A stretch of 64,000 nucleotides of DNA from an uncultured Aquimarina sp. (GCA_947498815.1 CANMLU010000008.1:182745-246744), one strand, 5' to 3'. Positions 19,453 through 29,405 are shown, numbered from the stretch's first letter. The notes: generated by a model from the sequence alone, not told the origin. Numbers and translations: made by a program.

Positions 19453-19926
19453 ATGGAAGACATTTTTAACGCTATTCGATTAGAAGAAGCAGAAGAAGTA
19501 CGGTTGATGTTGGATGTAAACCCAGGACTTGTACATATAAAGAATACAAGGGGATCTACACCATTATTATTAGCGACGTACTATGGGCTAGAAGAAATTA
19601 CGAAATTGATCTTGGAGTATAATCCCGATGTAAATGATAAGGATGGCTCGGGTAATACTGCTCTTATGGGAGTTTGTTTTAAAGGGTATTACAACATTGC
19701 AAAAATCCTTATAGAAGCGGGGGCTAATGTGAATCAAAAAAACTTTAACGATGCCACGGCTTTGATTTATGCGGCGACTTTTGGTCAAAAAGAAATTATT
19801 AAACTACTTATTGAGAATGGGGCGGATATATATGCTGAAGATAATCGTGGTTATACTGCTATAATGCACGCTAAAGATCAGGGGTTTAAAATCCCTGAAT
19901 TGTTTAATCTTACCAAAAGCGATTAA
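19453..19926 (+). CDS. Ankyrin-repeat protein downstream of katG
   Basis: This 157-residue protein consists of four ankyrin repeats, with landmarks GSTPLLLATYYG, GNTALMGVCFKGYY, DATALIYAATFGQ and GYTAIMHAKDQG spaced by about 33 residues. There is no signal peptide, so it is cytoplasmic. Small ankyrin proteins encoded next to catalase genes are a known arrangement (katB-ankB of Pseudomonas, where AnkB is needed for full catalase activity). Here a stable hairpin separates it from katG, so co-regulation may be partial. The next gene starts two bases after its stop. Confidence 0.9.
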   Translation: MEDIFNAIRLEEAEEVRLMLDVNPGLVHIKNTRGSTPLLLATYYGLEEITKLILEYNPDVNDKDGSGNTALMGVCFKGYYNIAKILIEAGANVNQKNFNDATALIYAATFGQKEIIKLLIENGADIYAEDNRGYTAIMHAKDQGFKIPELFNLTKSD

Positions 19927-19928
19927 TA

Positions 19929-20507
19929 ATGGATGATGAAGATATAGCGAGTATTAAATCTGTAAATATCAGATCTATTGATATCAAAAAACGCTTGTTG
20001 ATGTCTTCGAATATGGTATCTGTTTTTGAATCCTTTTTGAAGGAAACTATTGGTGTCGAAGTGTTGGTGGTGAATACCAATATAGGAATGGAAGTATATT
20101 ATTATTCGCAAAACAATTACAATGCATTTATTAAAGAAAGTGTATTGTTATACACAATAAAGAATCTTGATCAATCGAAACTAAAATTCAGAAATAATCT
20201 TAATCGTGAGCAGGTATATCAAAGTTTTTGTGAAGCATTGATGACTTTTGCACAATATCCTCAGATTTTTTTGGCATATACCAAGAAATTTATTCACTTA
20301 AAGGAGAAGAATGAATCTAGTCAATTTGTGGTTCCTATTCTCACCAGTTTTTTTGATGAGGTTCTTGGGTTCCTTTCTGAAACAGGAAAAATGCCTCACT
20401 TTGAAAAGGTTAAAAGAGTAAAAAATAAACCTCAGAAGCCAGATCCTAACCAAATGGTAATAAAGGATCTGATTTCTGAGGTTTTATTAAAAAAGCATTA
20501 CAATTAA
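19929..20507 (+). CDS. Unknown protein co-transcribed with the ankyrin gene
   Basis: The 192-residue protein is not recognised. It is mostly helical with a central aromatic segment (MEVYYYSQNNYNAFIKESVLLY) and a basic linker (KVKRVKNKPQKPDPNQ), with no signal peptide or membrane segment. The size and helix pattern vaguely recall the ligand-binding half of TetR regulators, but no DNA-binding domain is present. It is coupled to the ankyrin gene by a two-base gap and so may share its role near KatG. Its last 80 coding bases form a strong bidirectional terminator hairpin. Confidence 0.7.
   Translation: MDDEDIASIKSVNIRSIDIKKRLLMSSNMVSVFESFLKETIGVEVLVVNTNIGMEVYYYSQNNYNAFIKESVLLYTIKNLDQSKLKFRNNLNREQVYQSFCEALMTFAQYPQIFLAYTKKFIHLKEKNESSQFVVPILTSFFDEVLGFLSETGKMPHFEKVKRVKNKPQKPDPNQMVIKDLISEVLLKKHYN
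20428..20485. terminator. Bidirectional terminator inside a coding sequence
   Basis: The arms at 20428-20447 and 20464-20483 pair at 18 of 20 positions plus one G-T pair, with a 16-base loop. On the plus strand TTTTATT follows; on the minus strand a T-rich run (complement of 20415-20427) follows. It lies within the last codons of the gene ending at 20507 and about 90 bases past the asnS stop, so it can end transcription from both sides. Confidence 0.75.
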
Positions 20508-20570
20508 GTATACGTATAACCTTCTTTTGGCGGAAAGCACTCTTTTTCTGCTGTAGAACGGTATCTTTCT

Positions 20571-22013
20571 TTAAAACTCTGCATTAAGAGGAGTTCTAGG
20601 ATAAGGTATCACATCACGAATGTTACCCATTCCTGTAACAAAAAGCACTAAGCGCTCAAATCCAAGGCCAAAACCACTGTGGATACAAGTTCCAAAACGA
20701 CGGGTGTCCAGATACCACCATAAATCTTCCTCAGGGATGTCTAAAGCGGCCATTTTTTCTTTTAACACATCCAAACGTTCTTCACGTTGAGATCCACCAA
20801 CAATTTCTCCTATTCCGGGAAAAAGTATGTCCATTGCTCTTACCGTTTTTCCATCTTCATTTAAACGCATATAAAAAGATTTGATATCTGCAGGATAATC
20901 AAATAAAATAACAGGGCATTTAAAATGCTTTTCTACCAAGAAACGCTCGTGCTCACTTTGCAAATCTGCTCCCCATCCATCGATCGGAAACTTGAATTTT
21001 TTCTTTTTATTCGGCTTAGAATTTTGAAGAATTTCGATGGCTTCAGTATAACTAACGCGCTTAAAATTATTCTCCAGAATAAACTTTAATTTATCACGAA
21101 GAAGCATTTCTGAACGTTCTGCCTGTGGTTTTTGTTTATCCTCTTGTATTAATCTGTTTTCTAAAAATGCCAAATCATCCTGGCAGTTATCCAATGCATA
21201 CTGGACCACATATTTGATGAAATCTTCTGCTAGATCCATGTTACCGTCTAAGTCACAAAAAGCAACCTCGGGTTCTACCATCCAGAATTCTGCCAAATGT
21301 CTTGATGTATTTGAGTTTTCAGCTCTAAAGGTTGGCCCAAAAGTATATACCTGACCCAGTCCCATGGCATACGTTTCGGCTTCTAACTGTCCAGATACTG
21401 TAAGATTAGTTTCACCGCCAAAAAAATCTTCTTTATAATTTGCTTCTCCATTTTCATCCTTGGGCACATTATTCAAATCAAGATTTGTTACTTTAAAGGC
21501 TTCACCAGCACCTTCAGCATCACTTTTTGTAATTACAGGAGTATGTACATAGTAAAAATCATTTTTCTGAAAATATTCATGTATTGCAAAAGATAATTTT
21601 GATCGCACACGCATAATAGCTCCAAAAGTATTCGTACGGACTCTAAGGTGTGCTTGCTCACGCAATTTTTCCAGTGTATGACGTTTTGGAGACAAGATTG
21701 TTAATTTTAACTCCTCGGGATCAGCATCTCCTTCAATCTCTACTGCAGAAACTTTAATTTCTACACGCTGCCCTTGTCCTTGACTTTCAACCAAAGTACC
21801 AGTAATCGAAACGGCTGCGCCAATGTTTATTCTGTTTTTTATACTTGAATCAATTATATCGTCATCTAAAACACACTGAATATTATTAATCGTTGATCCA
21901 TCATTAACCGCAATGAAGCGATCATTACGAAAAGAGCGAACCCATCCCTTAACAGTAACAGGTTGTAATAGTTTATCACTTTGTAGTACTTCTATTACTT
22001 TAGTATGTTTCAT
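20571..22013 (-). CDS. asnS: Asparaginyl-tRNA synthetase
   Basis: The 480-residue class IIb synthetase charges tRNA-Asn with asparagine. The N-terminal OB-fold anticodon-binding domain (residues 15-110) begins VTVKGWVRSFRND. The catalytic domain has motif 2, FRAENSNTSRHLAEFWMVEP, and motif 3, GFGLGFERLVLF. The asparagine-type WMVEPE is kept, separating it from aspartyl enzymes. Start at 22013 matches the family. In relatives rpoN usually follows directly (from memory), but here a katG cluster converges on it. Confidence 0.97.
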   Translation of the reverse strand: MKHTKVIEVLQSDKLLQPVTVKGWVRSFRNDRFIAVNDGSTINNIQCVLDDDIIDSSIKNRINIGAAVSITGTLVESQGQGQRVEIKVSAVEIEGDADPEELKLTILSPKRHTLEKLREQAHLRVRTNTFGAIMRVRSKLSFAIHEYFQKNDFYYVHTPVITKSDAEGAGEAFKVTNLDLNNVPKDENGEANYKEDFFGGETNLTVSGQLEAETYAMGLGQVYTFGPTFRAENSNTSRHLAEFWMVEPEVAFCDLDGNMDLAEDFIKYVVQYALDNCQDDLAFLENRLIQEDKQKPQAERSEMLLRDKLKFILENNFKRVSYTEAIEILQNSKPNKKKKFKFPIDGWGADLQSEHERFLVEKHFKCPVILFDYPADIKSFYMRLNEDGKTVRAMDILFPGIGEIVGGSQREERLDVLKEKMAALDIPEEDLWWYLDTRRFGTCIHSGFGLGFERLVLFVTGMGNIRDVIPYPRTPLNAEF

Positions 22014-22109
22014 TTTATATCGTTTTCTTGTATCATTAAAACCTTAATTGTACGCTTCTGTTAAAAGAAAAATGCGAAACAATTAATGGAAGTTGAAAAA
22101 TTGAGGTAG

Positions 22110-22117
22110 CAAAGATA
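22110..22117 (-). promoter_or_regulatory. Candidate -7 element of asnS
   Basis: On the minus strand this reads TATCTTTG, an exact match to TAnnTTTG and identical to the -7 element before rimP. It lies about 97 bases upstream of the asnS start. The -33 TTG is weak. Confidence 0.45.
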
Positions 22118-22575
22118 ATTTTTTAATCTGATTGACGCATAATCTTATGAATTCAAAAACTCATTTTATAATTAAAATCAGTTTTGGTATTCTTTTTGAT
22201 TAATACCTAATCGAAAAGATGAAAGTTTGAAATCTGACGTTTTTTGAAATCATGATTCTATGAGGAAAACCGTAAAAACCGGTTTTTTTCTACAATTTGG
22301 CTTATTTTAATTAAATATTTTGACCATAATTCAGGAAATTGAATAAAAATAAAAATGATTTAATACATTGATTTTCAATTAATTAAATGTAATTTAATGC
22401 GTTTTACTGATTTAAATAATGTTAAATTTTTAATTTTTTTTTAAAAAAGGGGATTTTTCCCCCCCAGTGGGTATTTCATAATATAAAAAGGGGGGTTATA
22501 TTGCATATGCAATTATGACGATTGTGTTTACGTTAAGTTTAGTTCGATAGGTTTTGGGGTAATCTATCTTACAGA

Positions 22576-22604
22576 AGTCCCGTTATTTCGACGGGGCTTT
22601 TTTT
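22576..22604 (+). terminator. Orphan plus-strand intrinsic terminator
   Basis: AGTCCCGT pairs with ACGGGGCT (one G-T pair) around TATTTCG and is followed by seven T. Flanking genes are both on the minus strand, so it must end an unannotated plus-strand transcript. Confidence 0.75.
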
Positions 22605-22683
22605 ATTTTCTGCATATAAGATAAAATGGATTTCCCAAATAGATTAAAAACGAGTTTAGTAACATTATATAGTAAGGAAAGTA

Positions 22684-25077
22684 TTACTCTTCTTCTAGTT
22701 CCTCATCATTTGGAATGATTTTTAATGTAGGCTCTTTAAGTGTCTTTTTATTAGCAATGCTACGCTCCAAAGATAATAGAAGGGATGGCAATAGTAATAA
22801 GTTTGCCAGCATAGCAAAAAGTAAGGTCGTTGATACTAATCCTCCAAGAGCCTTGGTACCTCCAAAACTTGAAATCATAAATACTGAAAAACCAAAAAAT
22901 AAAACTGTTGAGGTATAAAACATGCTTACCCCAGTTTCTCTTAAGGATGCGAATACAGATTTCTTAATTCTCCAATGGTTAGACTTTAATTCTTGTCGGT
23001 ATTTCGCAAGGAAATGAATCGTGTCGTCTACAGAGATACCGAATGCAATACTAAAAACAAGAATAGTTGATGGTTTTATGGGTACGCCCAAGAATCCCAT
23101 TAAACCAGCGGTCATAAGTAACGGGAGTAAATTTGGAATTAAAGAAATAAGAATCATTTTCCATGATCGGAACATCCAAGCCATAAAAATTGCAATAAGT
23201 ATTACAGCCAACCCTAGAGAAAAAGTAAGATTCCAGACAAGATACTTTGTTCCTTTTTGAAAAATAAGTGCTTTACCAGTGAAAGAAACATCATAACGTT
23301 CTTTTGGAAATATTTTTTCCAGCTGTGGAGCAAGAGTTGCTTCTATACGATCCATTTCTTCGGTACCAACATCTTTCATAAAAGTGGTGATTCTAGCATA
23401 TTGCCCTGTAGGATCAACATAACTTTTCATGACCCCCGATTGAGATTCAAAGCTTTTGGCATACGGAAGAATAAAATTCCTCTCTTGACTTGTTGGGATC
23501 TGGTAATATTTCGGATTTCCGTTGTAAAAAGCTTGTTTTGAATATTTAACCAAACTGACAATGGAAATTGGTTTTGATAATTCGGGAGTTTCTTCCAAAA
23601 GCTCCTGTAATTTCTCCATTCGTTTTAATGTAGGTAGTTTTAATACTCCTTGCTTACGTTTGGTGTCAATAAATATCTCTAATGGCATAATACCATCAAA
23701 TTCATCTTCAAAAAACTCAATATCTTTATAAAACCCTGCAGTTTTTGGCATGTCTTCTAATAAACTACCTGATACCTTTATCGTATAGATGCCTATGATA
23801 CTTATGATTAATATGATTACAGAAGAAAAGTAGATAGTAATACGTCTGGTTTTTACCATCTGTTCCATCCAATCAATTAATTTTTCCATCCATTGGTTCC
23901 CAAGATGTTTTAAGTGTCTTTCTTTGGGTTGTGGCATATAGCTATAAATGATGGTAATGACCAATAAGCAAAGAATAAATAAAGCAATAATGTTTAAAGA
24001 AGCTACAATACCGAACTCTTTAAGTAATTTACTTTCTGTTAAAGCAAAGGTCGCAAACCCAGATGCTGTGGTTACGTTGGTCATCAAAGTTGCATTACCC
24101 ACTTTGGTGATTACACGTTGTAAAGATTTTGCTTTATTACCATGTTTTTTTATTTCCTGCTGATATTTATTAATGAGGAAAATGCAATTAGGAATCCCTA
24201 TTACGATAACCAGAGGAGGTATAATTGCTGTTAGTACGGTAATTTCGTATTCCAAAAGCCCTAAAAGTCCAAAAGCCCACATTACCCCAATAATAACTGC
24301 CGTCATAGATATGAGTGTGGCTCTTAGCGATCTGAAAAAGAAAAAGAAAATAAGTGAAGTAACCAACAAGGCCGCAAGAATGAACACCGAAATCTCATCC
24401 ATGATATTTTGAGAGTTCATAGTTCTGATATATGGCATCCCAGAAACTTTCACGTCCATATTGTATTTGGTTTCAAATGCCTCAACTGCTGGTTGTAAAA
24501 CATCGTTAATGAACTTCTTTCGAATCTTGGTGTTTACAATATCTTTTTGTAGATACAGTGCACTTTGAATCGTTTGAGATTTTTTGCTATATACCAATCC
24601 TTCGTAAAAAGGCAGATCGTTAAATAATTGTTGCTTATAACCAGATACCTCTTTTGCACTATAGGCAGAATCTTTAATAAAGGGTTCTAATTCGAACCGT
24701 TCTGGATTGTCTTTTTTTTCTAACGTTTTAAGATCTGCAATAGATACGACAAGATCTATTTCTTCATATTTTTTAAAAGAATTGTTGAAATCATTCCAGG
24801 CACGTAATTTTTCTGGAGTAAAAAGCGTGCTATCTTTTACTGCTAAAACGATTAAATTGCCTTCTTCTCCAAACTTTTGAAGGAAATTTTGATATTGTAT
24901 ATTTATCTCGTGATCATCGGGGAGTAGGTTGGCTTCCGAGTGTGAGAATTTCATGTTTTTCCACTGAAATCCCATAAAAACGGTTATTCCAATTATTATA
25001 AGAAATATTACCGCTCTATTACGAAGAATAATCCCAGCTAGTGCATTCCAAAACCCGAAACTGAATAATTTTGTCAT
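22684..25077 (-). CDS. RND-superfamily transporter (MMPL/patched-like)
   Basis: The 797-residue protein has the RND layout: a membrane helix near residue 25, a large external loop, five or six helices, a linker, a second external loop and a final helix bundle. Motifs include GIPNCIFLINKYQQEIKK in the first half and FGISVDDTIHFLAKYRQE in the second, where the double Asp is the proton-relay signature. It belongs to the MMPL-like group without adaptor proteins and may export lipids or hydrophobic compounds. The ATG at 25077 is chosen; a TTG at 25098 is in frame but weaker. The C-terminus is acidic. It sits in the conserved asnS-frr neighbourhood. Confidence 0.92.
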   Translation of the reverse strand: MTKLFSFGFWNALAGIILRNRAVIFLIIIGITVFMGFQWKNMKFSHSEANLLPDDHEINIQYQNFLQKFGEEGNLIVLAVKDSTLFTPEKLRAWNDFNNSFKKYEEIDLVVSIADLKTLEKKDNPERFELEPFIKDSAYSAKEVSGYKQQLFNDLPFYEGLVYSKKSQTIQSALYLQKDIVNTKIRKKFINDVLQPAVEAFETKYNMDVKVSGMPYIRTMNSQNIMDEISVFILAALLVTSLIFFFFFRSLRATLISMTAVIIGVMWAFGLLGLLEYEITVLTAIIPPLVIVIGIPNCIFLINKYQQEIKKHGNKAKSLQRVITKVGNATLMTNVTTASGFATFALTESKLLKEFGIVASLNIIALFILCLLVITIIYSYMPQPKERHLKHLGNQWMEKLIDWMEQMVKTRRITIYFSSVIILIISIIGIYTIKVSGSLLEDMPKTAGFYKDIEFFEDEFDGIMPLEIFIDTKRKQGVLKLPTLKRMEKLQELLEETPELSKPISIVSLVKYSKQAFYNGNPKYYQIPTSQERNFILPYAKSFESQSGVMKSYVDPTGQYARITTFMKDVGTEEMDRIEATLAPQLEKIFPKERYDVSFTGKALIFQKGTKYLVWNLTFSLGLAVILIAIFMAWMFRSWKMILISLIPNLLPLLMTAGLMGFLGVPIKPSTILVFSIAFGISVDDTIHFLAKYRQELKSNHWRIKKSVFASLRETGVSMFYTSTVLFFGFSVFMISSFGGTKALGGLVSTTLLFAMLANLLLLPSLLLSLERSIANKKTLKEPTLKIIPNDEELEEE

Positions 25078-25163
25078 TCCTTTATTTTCCAGTTGCAAAT
25101 GTACGGATTGAGCATAGATTATTAATACATTTCAGCAAAGAAAATTGTACTATACTTAAAGCG

Positions 25164-27605
25164 TTAGAGTTTTAAGTAAAATGTGAATTTGAATGAAATA
25201 TTATCCTCAAATGTTGGTAAGTGATAAGCGCCATAGCGATAAGCAAAGCTAAGCCCGAATCCCGCAAATAGTTTGTTGATTTCGAATCCCGATTCTTGAT
25301 AAAGCTGCTGTAATGATGAGAAATTTACGCCTTGGTGGTTTTCTGGATTTTCAATATCACCAATAGCATATCTGGTGATAAAAACCACTTCTGGTTTTAA
25401 CCAACTAGCAATTCTGATAGGCCTAATTCTGTGATTTATTTGTAATGTTGCGAGTTTGTCACTAAAAAATTCACCAAAAAACATAGTTTCAAAAGTCCTT
25501 CTGCCGGCTACAGAGAATCTTTGAAAAACAGTTTCTCTTGAGGGAGCATTCGGGTAGGCGTGATATAAATGGGTAAGAGGTACGTTTCCGCTGGCCAAAT
25601 CTGCCTCAAATAAAATACTTGTTCTGGATTGATTAATTCGAGTGATTACATACTGTGCTTTTATTCCTATTTTGCTATATGTAAAATCACTTTCAAATAC
25701 ACCTTTAATACCTTGGGTATATTGCGCAGTAATTTTTGGATATCCATCATGGATTTCTTTAATTCCGTTTGGAGTTTTTAAAAACTCACTAAATGGACTC
25801 CAACGAAATGCTATTGTGGCTTCACTAGTTTTATACGCAGAGAATGTTTCACCATCGTCAATATATTCATACCCTCCGGTTTGTGTTATGTTGCTCGCTG
25901 AAAGCTGAATTTCGGATAAAAGTCTGGGAAAAATCTGATGCTGGATACTTGTGCTCCAGGTTTTGTGTTTATAGTAAAAATCTATATTAACCAAACGCGG
26001 TTCAAATAAAGAATATACACGTCTATCGGTTAGGTAAAGAAAACTACCAACTTCTCTAAGGTCATCCTGATAATCAACATTAAGCCATGAATTAGAATTT
26101 TTGTTAATTAACATTCCACCCCCAACACCGTACTTAAATTCTGCATCTTTAAAACCATAAACGAGATAACCGTTTAATCGAAATCTTTTTGAAAATTTGG
26201 AATTGGTAATACCGCCTAGTCCTAATCTAAAGCCTTCATAATTGTTGTATTTGATAGGGTAGGTAAGGTCAAAATTGAAGAATCCCACGGGGTAATATCC
26301 AATATTGAAACTTTGGATCACATCTATTCTTCGTTCAATGTTTTGAGCTTTAACTATACTATCAACTATAGGAAAAGACTTTAAGTCTTTCTCGGTAATT
26401 ATGCTGGTTCGGTATTCGTTCCAGTATTCCTCTGATCGTTGATTGGCATCAGGGTCAATTTTTATTGAGGCCTGACTCTGTTTGATATCTGTTTTGTTGT
26501 TTAGCTCAATATTAAATATATCCGTTTTAGAAATCAAGAAATCATTATTCCCTGTAAAACTTCTCTTATCATTACCTAGCCTACCAACCGATATTTGTCC
26601 CCCAAAGAGGCTTACTTTTTGTCGACCTTTTCCAGGTCTTATAGTAATTTCTTGATCAATAGGAAACCAGTTTTTTTGGTCAGAAAAATACTTAAAATTA
26701 TGAGTCGCCATAACATCAAGTTCTCCTCTTAATTCGATGATAGCCTTTTGGATAGCCAACGTTTTTAGGTCCAGGTATAATACCCCTTCGAGACTTGCAA
26801 TTTTTTTGGATTTACGCGGTTGAAAAAGAATTACATATGCTGGTCTTTCACCCTGGATAGTATCAAGAACTTTGTAATAGTAGTTTTTTAATGCTCTGTT
26901 GGAAAGCGGACCAATGTATTTTTCATTAAATATGGTATAGTCTTCTTCATATAAAGAGTTGGACTGTATTTTGATCCCTAAAATGTTATATATAGGTTCT
27001 TTGAATCCAGTCATTTGCGTCGCCATAACGGTTTCTTTTTCGCCAGAACCTTTTTGGAATTGATGTTCACTTATTTTTTCGGAAAGAAATGAATGCGCCT
27101 CATTGAGTAAATTTTCTACATCAACATTAGTCGTGTCTTGAGTTTCGAGTATAGCCTGATTATCTTCTGTAATCTTAAATTTATTATAGCTTTTGTAGCT
27201 ATAACTCCGTAATGATTTTTTTGGATTGTTTTGATTTTTTCGACGAATTGCTTTCTTGATAATTTTGGCAGCTACGTTTTCGATAAAATCTAAATTTACA
27301 GCGGCTAGATTTTCTTCATTGGTAATTAGTTCTATTGTAAACTTATCATCAATTTTAGATTCGATTACGATAGTTTTGGTTTGATAGCCCAGATAGCTTA
27401 CGGTTAGATTTACAGGATATTCCTTGCAACGTAAAACAAAATCACCATTAACCGAAGTAAGTGCATATGAAGAATTATTGGCGCTAACTGTAGCAAAGGG
27501 TAGTGGTCGATTTGAACTCTGGTCAATTACGGTGCCAGTAATACTAACTTGAGATATTAAAACAAGGGGTATAAAAAATAATAAACAAAATAATTTGTTT
27601 TGCAT
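25164..27605 (-). CDS. DUF5686-family outer-membrane protein with carboxypeptidase-like domain
   Basis: The 813-residue protein has a signal peptide (MQNKLFCLLFFIPLVLISQ), a CarboxypepD_reg-like domain at about residues 20-105 (ITGTVIDQSSNRPLPFATV), a middle domain containing AAKIIKKAIRRKNQNNP, and a C-terminal part rich in barrel-type strands ending FKFTFYLKL. This is the arrangement of the DUF5686 family, common in Bacteroidota and of unknown function. The start at 27605 is chosen because the signal peptide begins there. It lies just downstream of frr, separated by a terminator. Confidence 0.88.
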   Translation of the reverse strand: MQNKLFCLLFFIPLVLISQVSITGTVIDQSSNRPLPFATVSANNSSYALTSVNGDFVLRCKEYPVNLTVSYLGYQTKTIVIESKIDDKFTIELITNEENLAAVNLDFIENVAAKIIKKAIRRKNQNNPKKSLRSYSYKSYNKFKITEDNQAILETQDTTNVDVENLLNEAHSFLSEKISEHQFQKGSGEKETVMATQMTGFKEPIYNILGIKIQSNSLYEEDYTIFNEKYIGPLSNRALKNYYYKVLDTIQGERPAYVILFQPRKSKKIASLEGVLYLDLKTLAIQKAIIELRGELDVMATHNFKYFSDQKNWFPIDQEITIRPGKGRQKVSLFGGQISVGRLGNDKRSFTGNNDFLISKTDIFNIELNNKTDIKQSQASIKIDPDANQRSEEYWNEYRTSIITEKDLKSFPIVDSIVKAQNIERRIDVIQSFNIGYYPVGFFNFDLTYPIKYNNYEGFRLGLGGITNSKFSKRFRLNGYLVYGFKDAEFKYGVGGGMLINKNSNSWLNVDYQDDLREVGSFLYLTDRRVYSLFEPRLVNIDFYYKHKTWSTSIQHQIFPRLLSEIQLSASNITQTGGYEYIDDGETFSAYKTSEATIAFRWSPFSEFLKTPNGIKEIHDGYPKITAQYTQGIKGVFESDFTYSKIGIKAQYVITRINQSRTSILFEADLASGNVPLTHLYHAYPNAPSRETVFQRFSVAGRRTFETMFFGEFFSDKLATLQINHRIRPIRIASWLKPEVVFITRYAIGDIENPENHQGVNFSSLQQLYQESGFEINKLFAGFGLSFAYRYGAYHLPTFEDNISFKFTFYLKL

Positions 27606-27635
27606 TATACTTAATAAGTTCAAAAAACGAAGATA

Positions 27636-27666
27636 CAAAAAAAGCGTCTTCCTACAGAAAACGCTT
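27636..27666 (-). terminator. Terminator of the pyrH-frr operon
   Basis: On the minus strand AAGCGT and ACGCTT pair around a loop and are followed by seven T, about 30 bases past the frr stop and before the DUF5686 gene. Confidence 0.75.
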
Positions 27667-27696
27667 ATATTGATAATCATAGTACATAGCACTATG

Positions 27697-28260
27697 TTAA
27701 ACTGTCATAATTTCTTTTTCTTTAACAGATAACATATCATCAATCTTCTTTATATATTGATCTGTTAACTCTTGGATATCCAATTCGGTATTTTTTGCCA
27801 TATCTTCGGATAGTCCTTCTTTTTCTAACTTTTTGATTTCATTATTCGCATTCTTGCGATCATTTCTTACACCTACTTTTGAATCTTCAGCTTCTGCTTT
27901 GGCTTGTTTTACAAGATCTCTACGGCGTTCTTCTGTAAGTGGTGGTACATTGATAATAACGCTTTCTCCATTGTTCATTGGATTGAATCCAAGATTAGCG
28001 ATCTGAATTCCCTTTTCAATTTCCGGAATAAGCGATTTTTCAAAAGGTTGGATCGTAATGGTTCTAGCATCTGGAGTGGATACATTTCCTACTTGATTTA
28101 AAGGAGTAGGTGTGCCATAATATTCAACCATAACACCGCCAAGCATAGCAGGAGATGCTTTACCGGCACGTATATTAAGTAATTTTTTCTCTAAATGTGC
28201 AATTGCTGATTGCATAGATTCTTTTGTCGAATCTAGAATAAAATTTGTTTCTTCTTTCAT
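27697..28260 (-). CDS. frr: Ribosome recycling factor
   Basis: The 187-residue protein splits post-termination ribosomes together with EF-G. It shows LLNIRAGKASPAML near residue 30, PFEKSLIPEIEKGI, PPLTEERRRDLVKQAK and VRNDRKNANNEIKK, all standard for RRF. The three-helix bundle and the small beta domain are both complete. It forms an operon with pyrH, 46 bases upstream, a nearly universal pairing. Confidence 0.98.
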   Translation of the reverse strand: MKEETNFILDSTKESMQSAIAHLEKKLLNIRAGKASPAMLGGVMVEYYGTPTPLNQVGNVSTPDARTITIQPFEKSLIPEIEKGIQIANLGFNPMNNGESVIINVPPLTEERRRDLVKQAKAEAEDSKVGVRNDRKNANNEIKKLEKEGLSEDMAKNTELDIQELTDQYIKKIDDMLSVKEKEIMTV

Positions 28261-28306
28261 TGTTTAATTCTTTTCTTTTGACTGATCAAAAAACAAGCCA
28301 ATATAA

Positions 28307-29014
28307 TTAAAGATTTACTTGAGTACCTATAGATTCTCCAGAAATTACCTTAAGTAGATTTCCGGCTTTATTCATATCAAAAACAATTATTGGTAATTCG
28401 TTTTCCTGACTTAATGTGAATGCGGTCGTGTCCATTACCTTTAATCCTTTGCGCAACACATCATCAAATGAAATAAAATCAAATTTAGTTGCATCGGCAT
28501 TTTTTTCAGGATCAGATGTGTAGATTCCATCTACTCGAGTACCTTTTAATATCACATCGGCATTGATTTCAATTGCTCTAAGCACAGCTGCAGAATCTGT
28601 AGTGAAATAAGGATTTCCTGTTCCTCCACCAAAAATAACAACGCGACCTTTTTCAAGATGGCGCAGTGCTCTGCGACGAATAAAGGGTTCTGCAACTTCA
28701 TTAATTTTTACAGCAGATTGCAATCGTGTAGGGATTTCGGCATCTTCAAGAGCACTTTGTAATGCTAAGCCGTTAATTACTGTAGCTAGCATCCCCATAT
28801 GATCTGCCTGTACTCTATCCATTCCTTTACTAGCTCCTGCAACACCCCTAAAAATATTACCTCCTCCGATCACGACGGCCACTTGCACACCCTTATCAGT
28901 AATTTGCTTTATTTCATGGGCATATTCTGCCAATCTTTTTGGGTCAATACCATATTGGCGTTCACCCATCAGGGCTTCACCAGATAATTTTAGTAATACT
29001 CTTTTGTATTTCAT
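28307..29014 (-). CDS. pyrH: UMP kinase
   Basis: The 235-residue amino-acid-kinase-fold enzyme phosphorylates UMP to UDP. It shows [13 protein letters not shown] at the start, [11 protein letters not shown] for nucleotide binding, [15 protein letters not shown] for the UMP site, [16 protein letters not shown], and [14 protein letters not shown] near residue 155. Bacterial UMP kinases are hexamers regulated by GTP and UTP. It leads the pyrH-frr unit in the conserved tsf-pyrH-frr neighbourhood. A TATATTTG element on the minus strand lies just upstream. Confidence 0.98.
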   Translation of the reverse strand: MKYKRVLLKLSGEALMGERQYGIDPKRLAEYAHEIKQITDKGVQVAVVIGGGNIFRGVAGASKGMDRVQADHMGMLATVINGLALQSALEDAEIPTRLQSAVKINEVAEPFIRRRALRHLEKGRVVIFGGGTGNPYFTTDSAAVLRAIEINADVILKGTRVDGIYTSDPEKNADATKFDFISFDDVLRKGLKVMDTTAFTLSQENELPIIVFDMNKAGNLLKVISGESIGTQVNL

Positions 29015-29034
29015 TGTAAGATTTAACTGTGGTG

Positions 29035-29042
29035 CAAATATA
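29035..29042 (-). promoter_or_regulatory. Candidate -7 element of pyrH
   Basis: On the minus strand the bases read TATATTTG, matching TAnnTTTG, about 20 bases before the pyrH ATG. The -33 region has no clear TTG, so support is partial. Confidence 0.45.
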
Positions 29043-29120
29043 ATGATATTCTTAATTTAGAAAATACTTTAGAATACAAAGGTTAAAGTTTTGATTTTTG
29101 AATGTATTCAAAAATTAAAA

Positions 29121-29140
29121 AACCCCTTTTAAAAAGGGTT
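29121..29140. terminator. Possible orphan terminator between pyrH and tsf
   Basis: AACCC and GGGTT flank an A/T loop. T-rich tracts occur on both sides, with the longer run on the minus strand. No gene directly precedes it, since the tsf terminator is 230 bases upstream. Confidence 0.35.
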
Positions 29141-29371
29141 CTTTTCCCCCGGCCCAAGTATTGATTGGCTTTGAATTATGTTATACGTTTGCCACGAGGA
29201 AAACAAAAAAGATGAGGGAGATGATAAATATTTTTGAAATGGAATTTTACGCGTAATGTATGGATCGATTGGGGAGTTGATCTTTACTTGGGGGGTAATG
29301 CCTTAAAAGAATTTTGAGGTTTTATAACGCTGTATTGGCCTATGAGGGAATATTTTGAAAAATGAAGATGA

Positions 29372-29405
29372 AAAAACCGCTTCTAGTTAACTAGAAGCGG
29401 TTTTT
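29372..29405 (-). terminator. Perfect palindromic terminator of tsf
   Basis: AAAAACCGCTTCTAGTT is followed directly by its exact reverse complement, giving a 17-pair self-complementary element with a T run on either strand. It lies about 45 bases past the tsf stop. Confidence 0.85.

Larger units (their letters stand above)
22014..22683. other. Intergenic region of 670 bases, possible small RNA
   Basis: No gene is seen. Several hairpins occur: AAAAACCGGTTTTT near 22275, GGGGATTTTTCCCC at 22448-22461, and TTGCATATGCAA at 22501-22512. A strong plus-strand terminator at 22576-22604 has no plus-strand gene upstream of it for 2 kb, so an untranslated plus-strand transcript is likely. Confidence 0.5.
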
